From: Pelomonas sp. V22
Lineage (GTDB): Bacteria > Pseudomonadota > Gammaproteobacteria > Burkholderiales > Burkholderiaceae_C
DNA: 64,000 bases
Reading direction: 5' to 3'
NCBI RefSeq assembly: GCF_030014915.1
Contig: NZ_JAGIXS010000002.1
Span: 586,296-650,295, forward strand
Shown here: one piece after another, positions 1 to 8,982 of the stretch
How positions within the stretch are numbered: the stretch's first letter is position 1
How the letters are laid out: every line of letters begins with the position of its first letter
Notes under the pieces: generated by a model
Told to the model about the DNA's origin: nothing
Databases searched by the model: none
The model's input: only the letters and a program-made list of their open reading frames with translations
Position numbers and translations under genes: made by a program

Positions 1-134
1 GCGCCGGAGCCGACCACATGGGGATTGGACAAGACCGGTACGAAGCGCATGCGCGAGCTGGCGAACAGGCGGCGCAGGCCGTCGGCCTGGTCCAGCGGTG
101 CGGGGCTGAGGGCTTGCTGGCGATCGCGCATCAT
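1..134 (-). CDS. flhG: FlhG (FleN/MinD-like flagellar number regulator), N-terminal fragment
   Basis: Partial gene running off the left edge of the window; only the first 44 codons are present. The start is the first of two consecutive ATGs (134-132), 11 nt after the flhF stop, so it belongs to the flhB-flhA-flhF operon. The N-terminus carries the motif LDQADGLRRL, matching the DQA..LR helix by which FlhG stimulates the FlhF GTPase. The following strand reads MRFVPVLSNPHVVGSG, where canonical FlhG has the Walker A motif KGGVGKT; that motif is not seen here. Known role of the family: sets flagellar number together with FlhF. Whether this protein binds ATP cannot be judged from the fragment. 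Identification rests on the DQA motif and the position after flhF. Confidence 0.7.
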   Translation of the reverse strand, partial: MMRDRQQALSPAPLDQADGLRRLFASSRMRFVPVLSNPHVVGSG

Positions 135-145
135 GGTGTCTTGCT

Positions 146-1765
146 TCAGAAGCTGCCCATCGGCTGGGCATGGACATTCGGATTCGCAGCAGCGGACAGC
201 GCGGGTCCACCGGCGAAGATCAGGTTGACGTCGGAGGCGTCCATGCGCCAGGCCGGCGTGGCCACGCTGCGCAAGGCACGCTGCACCAAGGCCGGGCTGG
301 AGAGGCGGTGCCAGTCTTCCGGCACGCGCTGGCCATTCGTGACGGCGACCACCTTGAGCTTGTGGCGGATCATGGTGTCCAGCGCCGGCGCGAGGCGCAC
401 AGCCTCGTCGATCTTGGACAGCAGCACGCCATAGGCATCGGCACCGCGCCAGGCCGTGACCACGTCGTCGATGGTCTCGCCCTGCTGGGCCGCATTGACG
501 ACCAGCAGCTTGCGGATGCTGCGGTGGGTCAGCATGTCCAGCAGCTCGGCCGTGCGGCTGTCGCGCTGGGCCATGCCGGCGGTGTCGATCAGCACCATCT
601 TCTTGCTGGCGAGCAGCTCGAGCAGGTCTTCCAACGAAGCGCGGTCATGGGCCGTGTGGACCGGCACGCCGAGGATGCGGCCATAGGCGCGCAGTTGCTC
701 ATGGGCGCCGACGCGGTAGGCGTCCAGCGTGATCAGGCCAAGGTTGACCGCGCCGAAGCGCGTGGCAAAGGCGGCGGCGATCTTGGCCGTGGTCGTGGTC
801 TTGCCCACGCCGGTGGAGCCGATCAGGGCAAACACACCGCCCTGCTCTTCCAGCGGCGGCGCGGCTTCGTCGGTCACCAGGTTGCGCGACAGCACATTGG
901 CGGCCCAGGCGGTTTCATCCGGGCCGTGGTGGTCGGCCGGCAGGCCCTCGACCAGCTTGCGCACCAGGGCCGGCGAGAAGCCGACTTCCAAGAGCTTCTG
1001 CGTCAGCTGGGCTTGGGCCGGCTGGCGCTGGAGCTTCTCCATGAAGGCCAGGGCGCCAAAGCGCTCCTCGATCAGGCCCTTCATCGAGCGCAGCTCGTTC
1101 ATCATGTCCTGCTGCTCGCGGCGGCCACGGCCGGCATCGCGCTCGGCCAGTGTGGGCACGGAGGGCATGTCGATGCGGATCTCGTCGCGCAGCACCGGCG
1201 GCGTGATGCGGCGCGGTGCAGGCTCGGGTGCGGGCGCCGGTGTCTGGCGCGGCTGCATGGCCCGCAGCGCGGCCTCGGCGCGCTGGCGGCGGGCGGCCTG
1301 CAGCGAGGTCACGTCGTCGGGCAATTCAGGCGCGGCGGGGCGGGTTGGCGGGGCCTGCAGCAGCGGGTCGGGCTGGCCGGAGAGTTCGGCCTGGCGGCGC
1401 TTGAGCATGCGCTCGCGCACATAGTCCTGGAAAGACAGCGTGCTCATCGCCAGCGTCTGCACGTCTTCACCGACTTCAGCCGCGCTCGCGGCAAAGCTCG
1501 GCTCGGTGCGGCCGCGCAAGCTGGAACGTGCGGGCGCCAGATCCGCCGGGCGGGCCTGCACGCGGCTCGGGGAGCGCGGCTCGGCGCGCGGCGCGCTGGC
1601 TGCCGCCTTCTCGATCTGGGCCATGCCCTCGGGTGCCATCGCCAGCACCTCGACGCCGGCGGCGCAAGGCTTGTTGGACAGTACGACGGCCTCGTCACCA
1701 AAGGCCTGGCGGACCAGGGCGAGTGCCTCGCGGGAGGTGCGGGCGGTGAAGCGCTTCACATTCAT
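146..1765 (-). CDS. flhF: FlhF, SRP-type GTPase for flagellar placement
   Basis: 539 residues. The N-terminal B domain starts MNVKRFTARTSREAL. A long Ala/Pro/Arg-rich linker follows (about residues 55-200), then an NG GTPase domain with P-loop GSTGVGKT at about 316-323 and the G3-type motif DTAGM at about 394. Known role: SRP-family GTPase that recruits early basal-body parts such as FliF to the assembly site, usually the pole, and is stimulated by FlhG. The start overlaps the flhA stop in an ATGA (1762-1765), indicating translational coupling, and flhG follows directly. Length and domain order are normal for proteobacterial FlhF. Confidence 0.95.
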   Translation of the reverse strand: MNVKRFTARTSREALALVRQAFGDEAVVLSNKPCAAGVEVLAMAPEGMAQIEKAAASAPRAEPRSPSRVQARPADLAPARSSLRGRTEPSFAASAAEVGEDVQTLAMSTLSFQDYVRERMLKRRQAELSGQPDPLLQAPPTRPAAPELPDDVTSLQAARRQRAEAALRAMQPRQTPAPAPEPAPRRITPPVLRDEIRIDMPSVPTLAERDAGRGRREQQDMMNELRSMKGLIEERFGALAFMEKLQRQPAQAQLTQKLLEVGFSPALVRKLVEGLPADHHGPDETAWAANVLSRNLVTDEAAPPLEEQGGVFALIGSTGVGKTTTTAKIAAAFATRFGAVNLGLITLDAYRVGAHEQLRAYGRILGVPVHTAHDRASLEDLLELLASKKMVLIDTAGMAQRDSRTAELLDMLTHRSIRKLLVVNAAQQGETIDDVVTAWRGADAYGVLLSKIDEAVRLAPALDTMIRHKLKVVAVTNGQRVPEDWHRLSSPALVQRALRSVATPAWRMDASDVNLIFAGGPALSAAANPNVHAQPMGSF

Positions 1766-3864
1766 GCTGTGCCTCCGATGATGGAGCCGATCCGGATCGT
1801 GTGTGTTTCAGGAATTTCGCTGTGGCCCAGCACCTTCAGGCGCGGCGCGGCGCGGCGCAGCAGCCGGGCCATGGGCGCGCGAATCAGGTCGGGCACCAGC
1901 AGGCAGGCGGGCACGCCGCGCTCTTCCTGGCTGGACATGGTCTCGGCGGCGCTGCGCGCCAGCGTGTCGGCCACGCCGGGGTCCAGGGCCGCGCCATGCG
2001 GGGAGTTCAGGGCTTGCGTGACCAGACGCTCGAGCTCGGGCTCCAGCGCGATCACGTCCAGCTCCTTCACGGGGCCATAGATCTGCTGGACGATGGCCGG
2101 CGAGATGTGGACGCGGATGCGCCGGGCCAGCTCGATCGGGTCGGTGGTGAGGGCGGCGTTCTCGGCGATGGCCTCGACGATGGAGCGCATGTCGCGGATG
2201 TGCACGCCCTCCTCCAGCAATTGCTGGAGCACTCGTTGCAATGTGGCGATGCCGACCATCTTGGGAATCACGTCTTCGATCAACTGGGGGGCTTGCTTGG
2301 TCAGATGCTCAACCAGTTGCTGGGTCTCGGTGCGGCCCAGCAGCTTGGCCGCGTGCACTTGCATCAAGTGTGAAAGATGGGTGGCAATCACGGTCGAACA
2401 ATCAACGACCGTAAATCCGGCCATTTGGGCAGACTCTTTCTGGCGTTCGTCGATCCAGACGGCGGGCAGGCCGAAGGCGGGATCCGTGGTCTGCGTGCCC
2501 AGCAGCTTCTGTGTCGCATGGCCCGGGTTGATCGCCAGCCACATGCCGGGGAAGGCCTCGGCCTCGCCGACCACGGCACCGCGCAGCGAGAGCCGGTACT
2601 GGCTGGGCCGCAGCTCCAGGTTGTCGCGGATGTGGACCGAGGGCGGCAGGAAGCCGACCTCCTGCGCGAACTTGCGGCGCACGCCCTTGATGCGCGAAAG
2701 CAGATCGCCCTCGCGGGTCTTGTCCACCAGCTGGATCAGGCGGTAGCCCACCTCCAGCCCGAGCACGTCGACCGGTACCAGGTCGTCCCAGCTGGCCTCG
2801 CCGCCCGGTTCAGCGGCCGCAGCCACGGTACTCGTGCGTGCCGCTTCGGCCGCCACGGCCTCGGCCTCCTGCTGCTTGCCACGCAGCCACCAGGCCAGGT
2901 AGCCAATGCCCGCCGAGATCAGCAGGAAGACCACATGCGGCATGCCCGGGATCAGGCCCAGCGCGCCGATCACGCCCGAGGTGATGGCCATGGCCTTGCT
3001 GGAGCCGAAGACCTGCTTGCCGATCTGGCTGCCGATGTCCTTGTCCTTGCCGACGCGCGACACCACCATGGCGGCCGAGACCGAGATCAGCAGCGCCGGC
3101 ACCTGGGCCACCAGGGCGTCACCAACGGCCAGCAGGATGTAGCTGTCGGCGGCCTGACCGGCCGAGAGGCCATGCTGGGCCACGCCGATGATGAAGCCGC
3201 CGACGATGTTGATCACCAGGATCAGGATGCCGGCCACGGCGTCGCCGCGCACGAACTTGCTGGCACCGTCCATGGAGCCGAAGAAGTCGGCTTCGTCTCC
3301 GAGCTCGGCGCGGCGGCGCTTGGCTTCCTTCTCGTCGATCAGGCCGGCGTTCAGGTCGGCGTCCACCGCCATCTGCTTGCCGGGCATCGCATCCAGGGTG
3401 AAACGGGCGCCCACTTCAGCAATACGCTCCGCACCCTTGGTGACCACGATGAAGTTGATCACCACCAGGATGGCGAAGACGATCAGACCGACGGCGAAGT
3501 TGCCGCCGATCAGGAAGTGCCCGAAGGACTCGATGACCTTGCCGGCCGCCCCGGTGCCGGTGTGGCCCTGCAGCAGCACCACGCGGGTCGAGGCCACGTT
3601 GAGCGACAGCCGCATCAGCGTGGTGAGCAGCAGCACGGTCGGGAAGGCCGCGAAGTCCAGCGGCCGGATCATGTGCGAGGCCACCATCATCACCATGACG
3701 GCCATGGCGATGTTGAAGGTGAACAGCAGGTCCAGGGCAAACGGCGGCAGCGGCAACACCATCATTGCCAGCACCAGCATCACGGCCAGCGGTGCGCCCA
3801 GCGCCTGGAGCACGCCAGCACGCGGGCCAAAGACGGCTTGCAGGCGTTGCATCAGCGGGTTCAT
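1762..3864 (-). CDS. flhA: FlhA, flagellar type III export gate protein
   Basis: 700 residues, the usual length. The N-terminal half carries about eight hydrophobic segments, and the conserved FHIPEP-family stretch is visible (RLSLNVASTRVVLLQGHTG, then ESFGHFLIGGN). The C-terminal half is the soluble cytoplasmic domain that binds export substrates and chaperones. Known role: inner-membrane export gate that uses the proton motive force. Start and stop each overlap a neighbour by 4 nt (flhB upstream, flhF downstream), so flhB-flhA-flhF are one translationally coupled unit. Confidence 0.97.
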   Translation of the reverse strand: MNPLMQRLQAVFGPRAGVLQALGAPLAVMLVLAMMVLPLPPFALDLLFTFNIAMAVMVMMVASHMIRPLDFAAFPTVLLLTTLMRLSLNVASTRVVLLQGHTGTGAAGKVIESFGHFLIGGNFAVGLIVFAILVVINFIVVTKGAERIAEVGARFTLDAMPGKQMAVDADLNAGLIDEKEAKRRRAELGDEADFFGSMDGASKFVRGDAVAGILILVINIVGGFIIGVAQHGLSAGQAADSYILLAVGDALVAQVPALLISVSAAMVVSRVGKDKDIGSQIGKQVFGSSKAMAITSGVIGALGLIPGMPHVVFLLISAGIGYLAWWLRGKQQEAEAVAAEAARTSTVAAAAEPGGEASWDDLVPVDVLGLEVGYRLIQLVDKTREGDLLSRIKGVRRKFAQEVGFLPPSVHIRDNLELRPSQYRLSLRGAVVGEAEAFPGMWLAINPGHATQKLLGTQTTDPAFGLPAVWIDERQKESAQMAGFTVVDCSTVIATHLSHLMQVHAAKLLGRTETQQLVEHLTKQAPQLIEDVIPKMVGIATLQRVLQQLLEEGVHIRDMRSIVEAIAENAALTTDPIELARRIRVHISPAIVQQIYGPVKELDVIALEPELERLVTQALNSPHGAALDPGVADTLARSAAETMSSQEERGVPACLLVPDLIRAPMARLLRRAAPRLKVLGHSEIPETHTIRIGSIIGGTA

Positions 3865-5027
3865 TGCTCATCCTCCCCGGCTTGCGGCGGCTGCGGCTTG
3901 TTGTGTGGATCGAGCTCCGGCGGTACCGGCGGCTGCGGCTGCACCGGCATCTGGCCCCGGCCGGCCAGGGCGGCGCGCAGCTGGTAGACATAGGCCAGCA
4001 CTTGCGCCACGGCGGCGAACAGGGCGGCCGGGATCTCGCGGTCCACCTCGGCATGGGCATAGAGGGCACGGGCCAGCACCGGCGACTGCAGCACCGGCAC
4101 CTTGGCGTCCTTGGCCAGGTCGCGGATCTTCATGGCCAGCAGGTCGGCGCCCTTGGCCACGACGAAGGGCGCGCCCATCTTGCGCTCGTCGTACTTCAAG
4201 GCCACGGCATAGTGGGTCGGGTTCATCACCACCAGGTCGGCCGTGGGCACGGCGGCCAGCATGCGGCGCTTGGCCATTTCGCGCATGCGGGCGCGCACCT
4301 TGGCCTTGATCTCGAGGTTGCCTTCCACCTCTTTCATTTCCTGCTTGGCCTCTTCGCGCGACATCTTCAGGCGCTTGAGGTACAGGTGGCGCTGCAGCGG
4401 CACGTCGATCACGGCGAACAGCGCGAGCGCCAGGCCCAGCATGGCCAGGCCCGACATCAGCTGCTGGCCGGCATAAGCCAGCGCGGCGGGCAGCGGCACC
4501 GACATGATGCCGACGAAGGCCGCCATGCGGTTCTTCAGCACCAGGGCACCGACGCTGGCCAGCACCAGGGCCAGCAGCACGGCCTTCAGCGCCTGGCCAA
4601 GGCCCTGCCACTGGAACAGCCGGGCAAAACCGGTCAGCGGATTGAGGTTGGAGAACTTGGGCTGCAGCGGCTTGAAGGTCATGTTCCAGCCGCCCGAGGC
4701 GATGTTGCTCGCCACGGCCACCAGGGTCATCAAGAGGCCCATGGGCAGCACGAACATCATCAGCCGGCCGGTCATCTCCGACAGCCGCTCGCCCATGCTG
4801 GCCGGGCTGGCGAGCAACTGGGCGTCGAAGCGCAGGCCATCGCGCAGCAGTTGCTGCGTCCAGTCGTTCAGCATCGGCGCCGTGGCCGAGAGCATGGCGC
4901 CGGCCGCCAGCAGCATGGCGAAATGCGGCAGATCGCGGGAACGCGGCAGCTGGCCTTCGGCCCGAGATCTCTCGATCTTCTTGGCTGAGGCGGGTAAGTT
5001 GCGGTCCTGTGCGTCTTGGTCGGCCAT
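3861..5027 (-). CDS. flhB: FlhB, flagellar export switch protein
   Basis: 388 residues with four hydrophobic segments in the first 215 residues and a cytoplasmic domain containing the autocleavage motif NPTH at 269-272 (context VVMNPTHYAVALKYDER). Known role: self-cleavage between Asn and Pro lets the export apparatus switch from rod/hook to filament substrates once FliK has measured the hook. The C-terminal tail after about residue 355 is Pro/Gln-rich and slightly long. It is the first gene of the flhB-flhA-flhF-flhG unit. The 161 nt upstream hold the cheZ terminator; I found no convincing promoter there. Confidence 0.97.
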   Translation of the reverse strand: MADQDAQDRNLPASAKKIERSRAEGQLPRSRDLPHFAMLLAAGAMLSATAPMLNDWTQQLLRDGLRFDAQLLASPASMGERLSEMTGRLMMFVLPMGLLMTLVAVASNIASGGWNMTFKPLQPKFSNLNPLTGFARLFQWQGLGQALKAVLLALVLASVGALVLKNRMAAFVGIMSVPLPAALAYAGQQLMSGLAMLGLALALFAVIDVPLQRHLYLKRLKMSREEAKQEMKEVEGNLEIKAKVRARMREMAKRRMLAAVPTADLVVMNPTHYAVALKYDERKMGAPFVVAKGADLLAMKIRDLAKDAKVPVLQSPVLARALYAHAEVDREIPAALFAAVAQVLAYVYQLRAALAGRGQMPVQPQPPVPPELDPHNKPQPPQAGEDEQ

Positions 5028-5137
5028 GGCGGGAAGGGGGCGTGGAACGCCGTCCCGTCATTGTTGGACGCGAGGGGTCAGAACTTAAGCCGGATAAAGC
5101 GGGCAAACAGGCCTGTCATTCGAGCCTGTATCAAGGC

Positions 5138-5169
5138 AAAGGGCTGCGGCCTCACGGCAGCAGCCCCTT
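5138..5169 (-). terminator. Hairpin terminator downstream of cheZ
   Basis: On the minus strand the arms GGGGCTGCTGCC and GGCCGCAGCCCT pair around the loop GTGA (one mismatch) and are followed by TTTGCC. It lies 20 nt past the cheZ stop, between cheZ and flhB. The U-run is short, so some read-through into flhB is possible. Confidence 0.55.
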
Positions 5170-5188
5170 CTTGGCACCTGACGGCTTC

Positions 5189-5827
5189 TTAGAAGCCCAG
5201 GCTGGCCAGCAGGTCGTCGACCTCGCCCTGATTGGTCACCACATCGGTCCGGCCTTCCGGATTGACCACCGGGCCTTGCAGGATGTTGGGGTCGACCTTC
5301 TCGCGCTGGTCCGGCGGCACCACCTGCACCAGCAGCTTCACCAGGCTGTCTTCCAGGTCGTTGGCCAGGGTCACGACCTTGGCCACCACCTGGCCGGTCA
5401 GGTCGTGGAAGTCCTGGGCCATCATGATGTCGGTCAGGTGCTGGTCGATATGGCCGGTGGACGCCTCGACCTGCTTGACGAAGTTGAACACCGCGCCGGT
5501 GGCCACGGCCTTGACCGGGTCGGCCATGATGGCCTTGGCCATTTCTTCGGTGGCAACCGTGATGCGCGCGTGCTCGGCCTTGGCCTGGTCGACCGAATTC
5601 AGCACCTTGTTGGCTGCATCGGCGGTCTTGGTGGCGATGTAGGTCAGGCGGCTGCGGGCGTCGGGCAAGCCGTCGGTGGCGGTTTGCAGCTTGGGCATCA
5701 CGCCCAGTTGCTGCATGGTGTCGTGCAGCACCCGGGTGATGGTGCCCAGTTGCTGGAACACCTCGGGTGACACCATCAGCGAGTCGGCACCGCTGCCGAG
5801 TTTTTCGAGTTGCTCTGCGGGTTGCAT
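5189..5827 (-). CDS. cheZ: CheZ, CheY-P phosphatase
   Basis: 212 residues from the ATG at 5827, which has a purine-rich ribosome site (GAGAAAGACGAGG); a start at 5938 would overlap cheY and gives a low-complexity Arg/Ser extension. The catalytic helix contains QDFHDLTGQVV, with the Asp and Gln (DxxxQ) that position water for CheY-P hydrolysis. The C-terminus ends in VDDLLASLGF, the usual CheY-binding tail. Known role: removes the phosphate from CheY at the pole or cluster. It lies 16 nt downstream of cheY in motA-motB-cheY-cheZ. Confidence 0.95.
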   Translation of the reverse strand: MQPAEQLEKLGSGADSLMVSPEVFQQLGTITRVLHDTMQQLGVMPKLQTATDGLPDARSRLTYIATKTADAANKVLNSVDQAKAEHARITVATEEMAKAIMADPVKAVATGAVFNFVKQVEASTGHIDQHLTDIMMAQDFHDLTGQVVAKVVTLANDLEDSLVKLLVQVVPPDQREKVDPNILQGPVVNPEGRTDVVTNQGEVDDLLASLGF

Positions 5828-5843
5828 GGTGGCCTCGTCTTTC

Positions 5844-6236
5844 TCAAGCCGCGGCGGCCAGCTTCTGCATGATCTTCTGGACCTTCTCCTCAAGCGTCGC
5901 CTTGGTGAAAGGCTTGACGATGTAGCCGGCGGCGCCACTCTGGGCGGCCAGCACGATGTCTTCCTTGCGGGCTTCGGCCGTGACCATCAGCACCGGCAGG
6001 TGCTTCAGGTTGGCATCTTCTTTGATGGCCTTGAGCAGCTCGAAGCCGGTCATGTTGGGCATGTTGATGTCGCTGACGACGAAGTCGAACTTCGATTGCT
6101 TGAGCATGTTCAGCGCTTCGACGCCGTCTTCGGCTTCTTCGCAGTTGTTGTAACCGATCTCCTTCAGCAGGCCTCGCACGATGCGGCGCATGGTGGAGAA
6201 GTCGTCAACGACCAAGAATCTCATTTCAGTGCTCAT
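5844..6236 (-). CDS. cheY: CheY, chemotaxis response regulator (copy 1)
   Basis: 130 residues, a single receiver domain. Acidic pair D11-D12, phospho-acceptor D56 (context VVSDINMPN), T86 and K108 (VKPF) are all present. Known role: phosphorylated by CheA, it binds FliM/FliN and changes motor rotation. It sits between motB and cheZ. A second stand-alone CheY-like protein lies at 41123-41485 in the cheA operon; this copy, paired with CheZ, looks like the one acting on the motor (inference). Confidence 0.95.
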   Translation of the reverse strand: MSTEMRFLVVDDFSTMRRIVRGLLKEIGYNNCEEAEDGVEALNMLKQSKFDFVVSDINMPNMTGFELLKAIKEDANLKHLPVLMVTAEARKEDIVLAAQSGAAGYIVKPFTKATLEEKVQKIMQKLAAAA

Positions 6237-6262
6237 GGCATTCCTCGCAATGGATAGCGGCT

Positions 6263-7216
6263 TTATCGGGGCTTGGGCGCCGAACTTGTCGAAACATTTT
6301 CACTCGCTTGCCCGGGCGCCGGGGCACTTTCCTCGTCGATATCGGGAAGATTTTTCAAAACCGCGTCTTCTGCATCACGGTTCATCACGATGATACTGAT
6401 GCGCCGATTGGACGGGCTCTTGGGGTCCTGGCTGTCCAGCAGCTTGCTGGAGGCGAGGCCCTGCACCCGCAGCATGCGTTCCTCGCTCAGACCGCCGGCC
6501 ACCATTTCGCGGCGCGAGGCATTGGCCCGGTCGGCCGAGAGCTCCCAGTTGCTGTAGCCCTTTTCGCCGCCCGGGAAAGGCGTGGCGTCGGTATGGCCCT
6601 CGATGGTCAGGCGGTTGGGCACCTCGGTCAGCACATTGCCCAGCTCGCGCAGCAGGTCGCGCATATAGGGCTTCACCACGGCGCTGCCGCTGTCAAACAT
6701 CGGCCGGTTGTTCTCGTCGACGATCTGGATGCGCAGGCCATCCTTGGTCATGTCGAGGCGAATCTGGCCGCCAAGGTTGGCCAGGCGGGCGTTTTCCTTG
6801 AGGATCTCCTCGACCTTGCCCTTGAGCTCCTGCAGCCGGGTGCGCTCGGCCCGGCGCTGCTCTTCCTTGAGGGCGCGCAGGTTGAACGAGGACTTGCGCG
6901 ACTCGACATCGCCTTCCTTGACCTGACCGGATTGGCGGGTGAGGTCCTTGCCGCCACCCTTGATCACGTGCGAGGCGTCGCCCGAGCCCGAGCCGCCGGC
7001 CATGGCCACCTTGAGCGGCGACTGAAAGTAGTCGGCAATGCCCTTCTTGTCGCCCTCGGTGGTGGAGCCCAGCAGCCACATCAGCAGGAAGAAGGCCATC
7101 ATGGCGGTCACGAAGTCGGCATAGGCGATCTTCCAGGCGCCGCCATGGGCGGCATGGCCGCCCTTCTTCACCCGCTTGATGATGATGGGTTGGAGCTTTT
7201 TCGCGTCGCCGGCCAT
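6263..7216 (-). CDS. motB: MotB, stator protein with peptidoglycan-binding domain
   Basis: 317 residues. A single N-terminal membrane helix includes the proton-carrying Asp in [18 protein letters not shown] plug/linker region follows, then a C-terminal OmpA-like domain (motifs [10 protein letters not shown] and [14 protein letters not shown]). Known role: the MotA5MotB2 stator conducts protons and is anchored to peptidoglycan by this domain. Only 11 nt separate it from motA upstream. Confidence 0.96.
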   Translation of the reverse strand: MAGDAKKLQPIIIKRVKKGGHAAHGGAWKIAYADFVTAMMAFFLLMWLLGSTTEGDKKGIADYFQSPLKVAMAGGSGSGDASHVIKGGGKDLTRQSGQVKEGDVESRKSSFNLRALKEEQRRAERTRLQELKGKVEEILKENARLANLGGQIRLDMTKDGLRIQIVDENNRPMFDSGSAVVKPYMRDLLRELGNVLTEVPNRLTIEGHTDATPFPGGEKGYSNWELSADRANASRREMVAGGLSEERMLRVQGLASSKLLDSQDPKSPSNRRISIIVMNRDAEDAVLKNLPDIDEESAPAPGQASENVSTSSAPKPR

Positions 7217-7227
7217 GGCTTGTCTTT

Positions 7228-8085
7228 TTACTTCTTTTTAACGTGAGCCTCGAGCTCAGCGAAGGTCGGTCGCTCGGTGGAGTACAAGACCTTGCGGCCG
7301 AACTCGATGGCGACCTGCGGCGCGTAGCCCTGCATCGAAGCCAAGAGCGTGGTCTTGATGCACTGCAGTTCCTTGCCGTCCTCGTCGACCTTGCTCTCAA
7401 GCAGGCCGGCCAGTGGCTCGGCAAAAGCATAGGCCAGCAGAATGCCGAGGAAGGTGCCGACCAGGGCGGAACCAATCATGCCGCCCAGCACGGCCGGGGG
7501 CTGGCCCACCGAGCCCATGGTGTTCACCACACCGAGCACGGCGGCCACGATGCCGAAAGCCGGCAGACCGCCTGCCAGACGCTGCAGCGCCTGCACGGCC
7601 AGGAAGGCCTCATGGTGGTGGGTGTCGATCTCGTTGTCCATCAGGGACTCGATCTCGTGGGCGTTCAGGTTGCCCGAGACCATCATGCGCAGGTAGTCGG
7701 TGATGAACTCGGCAACGTGGTGGTCGTTGCCCACCACCGGGTATTTCTGGAACAGCGGCGAGCTGTGCGGATCCTCGACGTCCTTTTCGATGGACATCAG
7801 GCCCTCCTTGCGGGCCTTTTGCAGGATGTCGTAAAGCAGGGCCAGCAGCTCCATGTAGCGGGCCTTGCTGTACTTGCCGCCCTTGAAGCAGGTGCCGAGG
7901 CCCTTCATCGTGGCCTTCATCACCTTGGGCGGATTGGTGGCCAGCATGCCGCCGATGGCCGCGCCGAAGATGGTGGTCATCTCGAACGGCAGGGCATGCA
8001 GGACGACGCTGATATTGCCTCCGTGGGCGATGAACACCCCGAAGATGCAGGCCATGGCCACCAGCCAACCGATGATTACGAACAT
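7228..8085 (-). CDS. motA: MotA, proton-driven stator protein
   Basis: 285 residues from the ATG at 8085 (MFVIIGWLVAMAC), the family-typical start and length; an in-frame ATG 33 nt upstream is less likely. Four hydrophobic segments and a large cytoplasmic loop that contacts FliG are present. Known role: torque generation with MotB. It is first in motA-motB-cheY-cheZ and lies below a clear sigma-28 promoter at 8155-8181, so the operon is predicted to be a class III flagellar unit. Confidence 0.96.
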   Translation of the reverse strand: MFVIIGWLVAMACIFGVFIAHGGNISVVLHALPFEMTTIFGAAIGGMLATNPPKVMKATMKGLGTCFKGGKYSKARYMELLALLYDILQKARKEGLMSIEKDVEDPHSSPLFQKYPVVGNDHHVAEFITDYLRMMVSGNLNAHEIESLMDNEIDTHHHEAFLAVQALQRLAGGLPAFGIVAAVLGVVNTMGSVGQPPAVLGGMIGSALVGTFLGILLAYAFAEPLAGLLESKVDEDGKELQCIKTTLLASMQGYAPQVAIEFGRKVLYSTERPTFAELEAHVKKK

Positions 8086-8120
8086 GTGTGATTCAACCTG
8101 AACTGGAGCTTCAGACACGC

Positions 8121-8140
8121 CGCAGCCCCGAAGGGCTGCG
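8121..8140 (-). promoter_or_regulatory. UUCG hairpin in the motA leader
   Basis: A perfect 8-bp stem (CGCAGCCC paired with GGGCTGCG) closed by a cUUCGg tetraloop on the minus strand, between the sigma-28 promoter and the motA start. There is no U-run after it, so it is not an obvious terminator. It may stabilise the transcript or mark its 5' end (inference). Confidence 0.4.
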
Positions 8141-8154
8141 CCGGCTTAGCGATC

Positions 8155-8181
8155 ATTTCGGCGCAATGCTGCATGACTTGA
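8155..8181 (-). promoter_or_regulatory. Sigma-28 (FliA) promoter of motAB-cheYZ
   Basis: Minus strand: -35 TCAAGTCA (8181-8174), 11-nt spacer, -10 GCCGAAAT (8162-8155). The enterobacterial consensus is TAAAGTTT-N11-GCCGATAA. Position and spacing are ideal for the motA transcript. Confidence 0.8.
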
Positions 8182-8238
8182 GTATCGGCAGCTGCGCCAC
8201 GGCGCCATCCTCTCATCATTGCGTTGTTTTGGGTCCAA

Positions 8239-8955
8239 CTAGATGCGATAGACCCACAGTGCTCGCCCACCCTGCAGCTCGAGCCTGGCCTCAGGCTTGC
8301 GGCCGGCCACCTCGAAATCCAGGCTGACCAGCCAGCTGCCGGGCGCCAGGTCGGTGCGCGCCTTGTCCCAGGCTTGCACCATTGATTCGGGCCGCTGGAA
8401 CAGGTAGACGAGCCGGTAGGGCCGCCAGTCCAGCGCCCACATATCGCCCTGGTGCACCCGCGCCCAGCGGCAGCGCAGGCGGGCGACGGCCGCCAGCAGA
8501 TGGCTCCATTCGATGCCCTCCAGCTGGGCCTGCGGGTAGGCGCGGCGCAAGGCCTTGAGGCCGGCGCCCAGGCCACAGCCGGCATCGAGCACGCGCTCGC
8601 CTGGGGCAAGTCTTGCCTGCTGGCTCAGTTCATCGAGGGCGCCCAGCGGCGTGGGGAACAGCGGCGCATCGCGCCAGCTTCGCTGCGGATAGGTCAGCAA
8701 CAGGAGCAGCAAGGGCAGCAACCAGGCCCAGGCCGGCAGCAACGCCTGGGCCGAAGCCAGCAGCGATAGCGGAAAGCCGGCCGCGATGATCAGCCGGCGC
8801 CAGCGCCGCGCATGCGGCCAGGCCAGCGCGAGGCCCAGCACACTGGCCGCCGCCAGGGCGATCAGCGCTCCCTGGGGCAGCAAAGCCCGGTACAAAAACC
8901 AGCAGGCCGCCCAGCTTGCGAGGGCGGCCAGCGGCCAGATCAGGGTGGAGAACAA
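8239..8955 (-). CDS. Membrane-anchored class I SAM methyltransferase, unknown target
   Basis: 238 residues from a TTG at 8955; an in-frame stop lies two codons upstream, so the start cannot be earlier. The first 90 residues form about three hydrophobic helices. A Rossmann-type methyltransferase fold follows with the SAM motif VLDAGCGLGAG (about 120-130) and an acidic residue in LEGIEW. The substrate cannot be read from the sequence. It starts 27 nt after the flhC copy 1 stop and is probably cotranscribed with flhDC. Because glycosyltransferase and methyltransferase genes cluster around the flagellins here, a role in flagellin or glycan methylation is possible but unproven. Confidence 0.65.
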   Translation of the reverse strand: MFSTLIWPLAALASWAACWFLYRALLPQGALIALAAASVLGLALAWPHARRWRRLIIAAGFPLSLLASAQALLPAWAWLLPLLLLLLTYPQRSWRDAPLFPTPLGALDELSQQARLAPGERVLDAGCGLGAGLKALRRAYPQAQLEGIEWSHLLAAVARLRCRWARVHQGDMWALDWRPYRLVYLFQRPESMVQAWDKARTDLAPGSWLVSLDFEVAGRKPEARLELQGGRALWVYRI

Positions 8956-8982
8956 GCTTCAGCGCATCCGGTTCAACGCATC

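Noticed and set aside
5028-5188. Sigma-28 promoter for flhB (TTAAGTTC on the minus strand)
   Set aside because: The -35-like box is fair but the matching -10 (GTCCAACA) is poor, and flhB is normally class II.
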